Source of the DNA: Oscillospiraceae bacterium
Lineage (GTDB): Bacteria > Bacillota > Clostridia > Oscillospirales > Oscillospiraceae
Assembly (NCBI GenBank): GCA_016282135.1
Contig: JAEEKA010000034.1
Coordinates: 1-34,350 of the forward strand
Direction: 5' to 3'
DNA length: 34,350 bases
Made by a program: the position numbers and the translations under genes. Below are positions 31,548 through 34,350 of this stretch, piece after piece. How positions within the stretch are numbered: position 1 is the stretch's first letter; each line of letters starts with the position of its first letter. The notes beneath the pieces are model-generated. The model worked only from the letters and a program-made list of their open reading frames with translations, had not been told where the DNA came from and searched no databases.

Positions 31548-31575
31548 TTGAAAAAAAGAAAAAAAGGTGTTATAG
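31548..31575 (+). promoter_or_regulatory. Promoter of ppdK
   Basis: TTGAAA (31548-31553) and TATAGT (31570-31575) are 16 bp apart, in a very A/T-rich stretch. The leader to the start codon is about 85 bp; I see no riboswitch in it. Confidence 0.65.
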
Positions 31576-31662
31576 TATAGCGTATTTAGTTATACACACG
31601 CACAATTTATCAATCTACATGCGGAGAGGATCCACCGCATGATATTGAAAGGAGAAACCTAC

Positions 31663-34302
31663 ATGTCCCAAAAGTATGTCTACCTCTTTACCGAGGGCAA
31701 CGCCAAGATGCGCGAGCTTCTGGGCGGCAAGGGCGCTAACCTGGCCGAAATGACCAACATCGGAATGCCTGTTCCCCAGGGCTTCACCATCACCACCGAA
31801 GCCTGCACCCAGTACTACGAGGATGGCCGCCGGATCAACGACGAGATTATGGCGGAGATCATGGAGTATGTGGCCAAGATGGAGGAAATCAACGGCAAGA
31901 AGTTCGGCGATCTGCAGAACCCCCTGCTGGTTTCCGTCCGCTCCGGCGCCCGCGCCTCTATGCCCGGCATGATGGACACCATCCTGAACCTCGGTCTGAA
32001 CGATGACGTTGTCAACGCTATGATCAAGGGCAATCCCGATCCCAAGTTCGAGCGCTTTGTCTATGACTCCTATCGCCGGTTCATTCAGATGTTCTCCGAC
32101 GTCGTCATGGAGGTTGGCAAGAAGTACTTTGAGCAGCTCATCGACAAGATGAAGGCTGAAAAGGGCGTGAAGCTGGACATCGAGCTCGGCGCAGCCGACC
32201 TCAAGAAGCTGGCTGAGCAGTTTAAGGCTGAATATAAAGCACAGATCGGCTCCGACTTCCCCTCCGACCCCAAGGTTCAGCTCTACGAAGCCATCCGCGC
32301 AGTGTTCCGTTCCTGGGACAACCCCCGCGCCAACGTCTATCGCCGTGACAACGACATTCCCTACTCCTGGGGCACTGCCGTCAATGTCATGCCCATGGTT
32401 TTCGGCAACCTGAACGACAACTCCGGTACCGGCGTCGCCTTCACCCGTGACCCCGCCACCGGCGAGAAGAAGCTTATGGGCGAGTTCCTGACCAACGCCC
32501 AGGGCGAGGACGTCGTGGCCGGCGTTCGTACTCCCATGAAGATCGACCTCATGGCCGAGAAGTTCCCCGAAGCCTACGCAGAGTTCGTGGACGTCTGCAA
32601 GAAGCTCGAGGAGCATTACCGCGATATGCAGGACATGGAGTTCACCGTGGAGAACGGCAAGCTCTATATGCTGCAGTGCCGTTCCGGCAAGCGTACCGCC
32701 CAGGCCGCTCTGAAGATCGCCTGCGATCTGGTGGACGAGGGTATGCGTACCGAGGCCGAGGCTGTTGCTATGATCGACCCCAGAAACCTGGACACCCTGC
32801 TGCACCCCCAGTTTGACGCCGCCGCTCTGAAGGCTGCGAAGCCCCTGGGCAAGGGCCTGGGCGCCTCCCCCGGCGCCGCCTGCGGCAAGGTCGTCTTCAC
32901 CGCTGAAGACGCCGAGACCTGGAAGGCTCGCGGCGAGAAGGTCGTTCTGGTTCGTCTGGAAACCTCTCCCGAGGATATCACCGGCATGAAGGCAGCGCAG
33001 GGCATCCTGACCGTCCGCGGCGGTATGACCTCTCACGCTGCCGTAGTGGCTCGCGGCATGGGCACCTGCTGTGTCTCCGGCTGTGGCGACATTATGATGG
33101 ATGAAGAGAACAAGCGCTTCACTCTGGCCGGCAAGGAATTCCACGAGGGTGACTGGATCTCTCTGGACGGCTCCAACGGCAACATCTACGACGGCATCAT
33201 CAAGACCGTTGACGCCACCATTGGCGGCGACTTTGGCCGGATCATGGGCTGGGCTGACAAGTATCGCCGGCTCAAGGTTCGCACCAATGCCGACACCCCC
33301 CGCGATGCCAAGAAGGCTCGCGAGCTGGGCGCCGAGGGCATCGGCCTGTGCCGTACTGAGCATATGTTCTTCGAGGCGGATCGTATCGCGGCCTTCCGTG
33401 AAATGATCTGCGCCGACGACGCCGCCCAGCGCGAGGCCGCCCTGGAGAAGATCCTGCCCTACCAGCAGAGCGACTTTGAGGCTCTCTTCGAGGCTCTTGA
33501 AGGCTATCCCGTCACCATCCGCTTCCTGGATCCCCCGCTGCACGAGTTCGTGCCCACCGAGGAGAAGGACATCGAAATGCTGGCTTCTACCCAGTGCAAG
33601 TCCGTTGAGGAAGTCAAGGCCCTCATTGAGAGCCTGAAGGAATTCAACCCCATGATGGGTCACCGCGGCTGCCGTCTGGCTGTCACCTACCCCGAGATCG
33701 CCCGGATGCAGACCAAGGCCGTGATCCGCGCCGCCATCAACGTCCAGAAGGCCCATCCCGAATGGAAGCTGGTCCCCGAGATCATGATCCCCCTGGTGGG
33801 TGAGGTCAAGGAGCTCAAGTACGTCAAGGCCGAGGTGGTCAAGACCGCCGACGCCGAGATCGAAGCCGCCGGCATTGAGATGAAGTACGAGGTCGGCACC
33901 ATGATCGAGATCCCCAGAGCCTGCCTGACCGCGGACGAGATCGCCAAGGAGGCCGAGTTCTTCTGCTTCGGCACCAACGACCTGACCCAGATGACCTACG
34001 GCTTCTCCCGCGACGACGCCGGCAAGTTCCTGAACGCCTACTACGACGCCAAGATCCTGGAGAACGATCCCTTCGCCAAGCTGGACCAGGTCGGCGTGGG
34101 CAAGCTGATGGAAATGACCATCAAGCTGGGCAAGCCCGTCCGTCCGTCCCTGCACATCGGCATCTGCGGCGAGCACGGCGGCGACCCCTCCTCCGTGGAG
34201 TTCTGCCACAAGATCGGCCTGGACTACGTGTCCTGCAGCCCCTTCCGTGTTCCCATCGCCCGTCTGGCCGCCGCGCAGGCCGCCATCAAGGACGCCGAGT
34301 GA
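31663..34302 (+). CDS. ppdK: Pyruvate, phosphate dikinase
   Basis: A complete 879-aa enzyme that interconverts pyruvate, ATP and phosphate with PEP, AMP and pyrophosphate; in anaerobes it often works in glycolysis to save energy. The N-terminal ATP-grasp domain starts with GGKGANLAEMTNIGMPVPQG. The phosphohistidine domain has GGMTSHAAVVARGMG near residue 455, and the C-terminal PEP barrel has GLCRTEHMFF, FLDPPLHEF, MGHRGCRL, FGTNDLTQMTYGFSRDD and the catalytic Cys in ICGEHGG. ATG at 31663 has AAAGGAG 9 bp upstream; eight upstream codons are not used. Codon use is strongly biased, suggesting high expression. No regulatory PDRP gene is nearby. Confidence 0.98.
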   Translation: MSQKYVYLFTEGNAKMRELLGGKGANLAEMTNIGMPVPQGFTITTEACTQYYEDGRRINDEIMAEIMEYVAKMEEINGKKFGDLQNPLLVSVRSGARASMPGMMDTILNLGLNDDVVNAMIKGNPDPKFERFVYDSYRRFIQMFSDVVMEVGKKYFEQLIDKMKAEKGVKLDIELGAADLKKLAEQFKAEYKAQIGSDFPSDPKVQLYEAIRAVFRSWDNPRANVYRRDNDIPYSWGTAVNVMPMVFGNLNDNSGTGVAFTRDPATGEKKLMGEFLTNAQGEDVVAGVRTPMKIDLMAEKFPEAYAEFVDVCKKLEEHYRDMQDMEFTVENGKLYMLQCRSGKRTAQAALKIACDLVDEGMRTEAEAVAMIDPRNLDTLLHPQFDAAALKAAKPLGKGLGASPGAACGKVVFTAEDAETWKARGEKVVLVRLETSPEDITGMKAAQGILTVRGGMTSHAAVVARGMGTCCVSGCGDIMMDEENKRFTLAGKEFHEGDWISLDGSNGNIYDGIIKTVDATIGGDFGRIMGWADKYRRLKVRTNADTPRDAKKARELGAEGIGLCRTEHMFFEADRIAAFREMICADDAAQREAALEKILPYQQSDFEALFEALEGYPVTIRFLDPPLHEFVPTEEKDIEMLASTQCKSVEEVKALIESLKEFNPMMGHRGCRLAVTYPEIARMQTKAVIRAAINVQKAHPEWKLVPEIMIPLVGEVKELKYVKAEVVKTADAEIEAAGIEMKYEVGTMIEIPRACLTADEIAKEAEFFCFGTNDLTQMTYGFSRDDAGKFLNAYYDAKILENDPFAKLDQVGVGKLMEMTIKLGKPVRPSLHIGICGEHGGDPSSVEFCHKIGLDYVSCSPFRVPIARLAAAQAAIKDAE

Positions 34303-34350
34303 TCGGCTCCCGACGAGCATAGCCATATGGATCACAATGCCGCAGCGAAA

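Noticed and set aside
31615-34335. A 906-codon open frame on the minus strand across ppdK
   Set aside because: It is the exact antisense of a complete, strongly biased ppdK gene. GC-rich codon bias leaves the complementary frame open, and the product has no recognisable domain.
1-34350. CRISPR array, insertion sequence or prophage
   Set aside because: I found no spaced direct repeats, transposase, integrase or phage structural gene anywhere in the window.

Overview
The window looks like chromosomal core DNA from a Gram-positive anaerobe of the class Clostridia, most likely an Oscillospiraceae-type gut bacterium. The signs are a YqeG / M24 peptidase / EF-P / CD1247-type neighbourhood, pyruvate phosphate dikinase, paired TldD/TldE proteins, AlgI-DHHW-DUF4358 genes, lipoproteins with Gram-positive style signals, and strong AGGAGG ribosome sites with TTGACA/TATAAT promoters. 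This assignment is inference from gene content. I see no phage, insertion sequence, CRISPR array or rRNA.

Layout. 0.1-4.7 kb: a serine tRNA (GGA) and an unrecognised protein on the minus strand, then rightward yqeG, M24 peptidase, a zinc-ribbon membrane protein, efp and an acidic CD1247-type protein, closed by a bidirectional terminator. 4.7-7.4 kb: a leftward TldD/TldE metalloprotease pair. 7.6-14.1 kb: a leftward operon with all seven shikimate-pathway enzymes plus chorismate mutase in six ORFs, so it converts PEP and erythrose-4-phosphate to prephenate. Two ORFs are fusions (chorismate mutase-AroB and AroE-AroK). 14.3-16.6 kb: a divergent ABC exporter pair. 16.9-20.1 kb: a rightward lipoprotein / MBOAT / DHHW set, probably for O-acylation of a cell-surface polymer.

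20.1-24.7 kb: a tightly packed leftward operon (SGNH hydrolase, GNAT, ABC ATPase, ABC permease, GNAT, barrel-only pyruvate-kinase-like protein). 24.8-26.1 kb: another GNAT and a decapitated EAL-domain remnant. 26.1-29.1 kb: a leftward NAD-salvage set: an NrtR-like Nudix regulator, nicotinamidase and nicotinate phosphoribosyltransferase, which together turn nicotinamide into NaMN. 29.2-31.5 kb: a second serine tRNA (CGA), a lipoprotein with an Ada-like zinc module, and a ThrE-family exporter. 31.6-34.3 kb: complete ppdK.

Most of the window is ordinary metabolism. The best leads are the chorismate mutase-AroB fusion inside a self-sufficient shikimate operon, a short interspersed repeat read in frame inside the AroE domain, the barrel-only pyruvate-kinase paralogue in a mixed operon, and an 11-bp palindrome on the -10 boxes of two separate promoters. 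I found nothing I would call a wholly new system.
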